A stretch of DNA of 64,000 nucleotides from contig JBCAMK010000021.1 in NCBI GenBank assembly GCA_038503065.1, positions 806,001-870,000 on the forward strand, written 5' to 3'. A program made the position numbers and the translations under genes. Under the pieces are notes generated by a model. The model made no database searches. It had not been told where the DNA came from and saw nothing but the letters and a program-made list of their open reading frames with translations. Source of the stretch: Paragyromitra xinjiangensis (taxonomy: Eukaryota > Ascomycota > Pezizomycetes > Pezizales > Discinaceae). Shown in pieces: positions 60,520 to 64,000 of the stretch (positions within the stretch are counted from its first letter, which is position 1; each line of letters begins with the position of its first letter).

Positions 60520-63500
60520 ATGGCGCGAGAAAAAGACGATGCAGAGCAACCGCTGATGGACCTAGAGGAGGAGAAACAGATGGCGCGAACGACGGTAGCG
60601 GTGGAGGGCATGACTTGTGGGGCGTGTGAGAGTGCGATTCGAGGTAGGTTCTGGTGCTCGGTTGGGGGTTTGCCGTGCTGATAGTTAGACAGGTGGGTTT
60701 AAGGGTCTGGATGGGGTCGAGTCGTTTGCTGTTAGTCATACCACTGAGCGCGCGGTTGCGGTTCATGATGTTTTGAAGGTTTCGCCGGAGAAGGTTGCTG
60801 AGATGTAGGTTTTTTTTAAATGGCGGGTTTTGGGCGGTGCTGATGGTTGGGTGGTAGAATCGAGGGTCGTGGGTTCGATGCGCGCATAGTTTCTACAGAT
60901 CCCATCGGCGCGCCACGACGGCGGCAGGCGAATGGTCTACTTACTACGACGGTTGTGGTGGAGGGGATGACGTGTGGGCCTTGCACTGCGGCTATCGAGG
61001 GGGGGTTTAAGGATGTGGATGGGGTGGTCAGCTTCACCGTGTCGTTGATCACTGAGCGTGCAGTTGTGGTGCACGATGGGGGGAAGGTCTCAGCGGAGAA
61101 GGTGGTCGAGATGTAAGTGGCTTCGTTCCTGGAACGTGGGGTGGGGTTGACGGGTGGGATTAGAATCGAGGACCGTGGGTTCGACGCTAGACTTATTTCT
61201 TCGGAGCCTGCTGCTGCACCGACGAAACGGATAGCGACGACGACAGTTGCAGTGGAGGGGATGACATGCGGGGCGTGTACGGCAGCTATCGAGGGCGGGT
61301 TTAAGGATGTTGAGGGAGTGCATAGCTTCACTATCTCATTAATCACCGAGCGTGCGGTAATAGGACATGATCTTGATGTCCTTTCTGCAGCGGCAGTCGC
61401 GGAAATGATCGAAGATCGTGGATTCGGTGCTACTATCATTTCTACAGAATTACAGGATATAGAGGAGAAAGATATACGGGTTGATACCGTGATATTCAAG
61501 CTCTTTGGCCTAACCACCGAAAACGACGCCATGCGTCTCGAGGACGACCTCCGTGCCCACCAAGGCGTCGCAGACGTAACCGTCTCACTAATTTCATCAA
61601 AGACTAAAATCAACTACTTCCCAGCCCTCACCGGCGTACGCAACCTCGTCGAGATCATCGAGAGCCACAACCTAAACGCACTCATGGCTGAAATGGAAGA
61701 CAACAACGCGCAGCTCGAGTCACTCGCAAAGACCAAAGAAATCACCGAATGGCGTCGCGCCTTCCGTTTCAGTGCCTGTTTCGCTGTTCCCGTTTTCCTC
61801 ATCTCTATGATTTTCCCGATGTGGGCGATGCCGCTCGATGCATATATTGGCAAACCGCAACTGTTCATCCCTGGTCTGTTCCTCGGTGACGTGATCTGTC
61901 TCTTCCTCACCATACCCGTCCAATTTGGCGTCGGTGCGCGATTCTACCGCAGCGCGTATAAGAGCTTGAAGCACGGCAGTGCAACAATGGATGTACTGGT
62001 GGTACTTGGTACCTCTGCTGCGTTCTTCTTCTCGCTTTTGGCTATGTTCATGAGTGTGGTGTGCTCGCCACATTCTAGACCCGCAACAGTGTTCGATACT
62101 AGCACGATGTTGATCACGTTCATCACGCTGGGACGGTATCTAGAGAACAGCGCAAAAGGGCAGACAAGCAAGGCATTGAGCAATCTGATGAACCTGGCAC
62201 CTAGTATGGCTACGATCTACGTTGACCCTGAGAAAGCGGCCTTACGGGGCGAAGGGATGGAAGATACAGCTGAGGAACGCATAATCCCGACGGAACTGAT
62301 ACAAGTGGGAGATGTGGTGATCGTGCGGCCTGGGGAGAAGATGCCAGCGGATGGGTGTGTCGTGTCTGGTGAGAGCTATGTCGATGAGAGTATGGTGACT
62401 GGTGAAGCCATGCCGATTCTGAAGCGGAAGGGAGATCTGCTGATCGGTGGGACGGTGAATGCTGCTGGGAGACTCGACTTCAGGGTGACGAGGGCCGGAC
62501 GGGATACTCAACTATCGCAAATCGTGAAACTAGTACAGGAAGCGCAGACCAGCCGTGCACCAATTCAGCGTATGGCAGATATTGTCGCGGGGTACTTCGT
62601 CCCTGGCGTTATCGCGCTGGGCTTGCTTACGTTTGTGGGCTGGATGGTGCTAAGTCATGTCCTCGCGAACCCACCTGCAATCTTCAGGCAGGAGGCGAGC
62701 GGGGGAACATTCATGATCTGCCTCAAGCTCTGTATCTCGGTCATAGTCTTCGCCTGTCCCTGTGCACTCGGTCTCTCCACTCCCACAGCCGTCATGGTTG
62801 GCACCGGTGTTGGTGCAGAACAAGGTATCCTAGTCAAAGGTGGAGCAGCGCTCGAAACCGCTACCAAGATCACCCAAGTTGTTTTGGACAAAACAGGCAC
62901 ACTCACGATTGGCAGAATGGTCGTTGCGGTGAGTAAACAAAGTAACACCTGGGATGGCTCCGACTGGCGGAAACGTATGTGGTGGCTTCTTGTGGGGATC
63001 ACTGAAGCGGGCTCGGAACACCCTGTTGGTCGTGCTATCACTGCTGGGGCGCGTGAGAACCTTGGGCTTGGTCCCGAGGGCGTTCTTGATGGCTCTATTG
63101 GCGATTTTAGGGCGACTGTGGGCCGTGGTGTCGAGGCTAATGTTAAGCCGGCGTCTGAGGCGAAGAGTTATAAGGTGTTGATTGGAAATACAAAGTTCTT
63201 GAACGAGAGCGGGATTGAGGTTCCGGCGGAGGCGGAGCGTGAGGCGAAGGGGTTGAATTCGAATCAGGAGGGTGAGAATGGGGAGGTGAAGGGACGGACT
63301 TATGTTTTTGTTGCGATTGATGGGGTGTATGCTGGGTTAATTGCATTGAGTGATGAAGTGAAGGCGGATGCAAGATATGCTGTGGATGCGTTGAGGAGAT
63401 TGGGGGTAAAGATCGCTATGGTATGTTTTTACCCTTCTCCAGGTAACTGTTTTTGAGCGGGTTTGAGCAGGTTTGCACGTTGGACTGGGTTTCCGATTGG

Positions 63501-64000
63501 GATTAGTGGACTGACGTATCATCCGCTATTATAGGTAACAGGAGATCAGCTTCCCACTGCGCTCCAGGTCGCGAAGGAGGTCGGTATCGATGCGGATATG
63601 GTCTGGGCTGGTGTTTCTCCAGACGAAAAGCAGGAGATCGTGAAGGAGATGAAAGCGCGCGGTGAAATCGTCGCCATGGTCGGTGATGGTATCAACGACT
63701 CCCCTGCTCTTGCTACCGCCGATGTTGGTATCGCTATGGCCTCTGGGACGGACGTTGCTATGGAGGCTGCCGATATCGTGTTGATGCGACCTCAGTCTCT
63801 TTTGGATATCCCAGCTTCTCTGCATCTCGCACGAACTATCTTTAGTAGGATAAAGCTGAACCTTGTGTGGGCGTGTTGCTATAACATCATTGGTCTGCCG
63901 TTTGCTATGGGGTTCTTCCTTCCAGTTGGGCTGCACCTACACCCTATGGCGGCAGGAGCTGCGATGGCGGCGAGTAGCGTCAGCGTTGTTGGGAGCTCAT
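60520..64000 (+). CDS. ccc2: Copper-transporting P-type ATPase, Ccc2-like (3' end outside window)
   Basis: Exons 60520-60643, 60693-60804, 60858-61112, 61164-63420 and 63535-beyond 64000; at least 1071 residues. This P1B ATPase pumps Cu(I) into the late Golgi for loading of secreted oxidases. Three metal-binding domains carry GMTCGAC (about 30-36), GMTCGPC (115-121) and GMTCGAC (196-202). A fourth HMA-like fold (about 272-340) has lost its CxxC. Transmembrane helices follow. Catalytic motifs are TGEA (576-579), the CPC copper site (695-697), DKTGT (739-743), EHP (782-784) and GDGIND (966-971). The sequence stops inside the last membrane region. Introns between the first metal-binding domains lie at equivalent positions, indicating exon duplication. 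Confidence 0.97.

Overview
The window is nuclear DNA of a filamentous ascomycete (Pezizomycotina). Introns are short, mostly 47-124 bp, with GTATGT/GTAAGT donors and CTAAC-like branch points. The gene families (COMPASS Swd1, CSN7, Mme1-type carrier, a fungal STAND/NLR) are fungal. Wide gene-poor stretches with decayed transposons suggest a repeat-diluted genome of the kind seen in Pezizales, but that placement is inference. All exon models below were built by hand by joining reading frames at splice signals and checking phase.

Layout. 1-5.2 kb is a desert with a decayed Helitron helicase. 5.2-12.2 kb carries an FRG1 homologue (-), a 2-oxoglutarate/Fe(II) dioxygenase (+) and an Mme1-like mitochondrial carrier (+). 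12.2-15.2 kb is non-coding, with a tRNA-like/SINE-like fragment. 15.2-23.3 kb holds swd1 (-) and rpb1 (+), divergent from a shared 0.8 kb promoter. 24.2-28.3 kb has a G-patch-like basic protein, one or two unrecognised spliced genes and tRNA-Gly(CCC). 28.8-36.2 kb carries a membrane/coiled-coil protein (-), an MDR reductase (-), a Maf pyrophosphatase (+) and an Ino4-like bHLH factor (-). 38.2-39.9 kb is a mitochondrial-type threonyl-tRNA synthetase (-). 39.9-43.2 kb is non-coding and contains a pogo-like MITE. 43.2-49.8 kb holds an F-box/ankyrin protein (+), a small conserved-looking protein (-) and an Artemis/SNM1-type nuclease (+). 52.2-56.6 kb is a large NLR: alpha/beta-hydrolase, NB-ARC and nine near-identical TPR units. 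58.1-64 kb carries CSN7 (-) and a Ccc2-type copper ATPase (+) that runs off the window.

Most genes are unlinked housekeeping functions; there is no biosynthetic cluster. The most notable element is the NLR, whose nine 126-bp TPR units vary mainly at a few fixed codons, the pattern seen in fast-evolving fungal recognition receptors. Other points of interest are a coding exon consisting only of ATG, 16- and 18-nt microexons, a GC-AG intron, tandem exon duplication of metal-binding domains in the copper ATPase, a degenerate Pol II CTD, and eleven copies of the palindrome TACATGTA, all outside the coding sequence.
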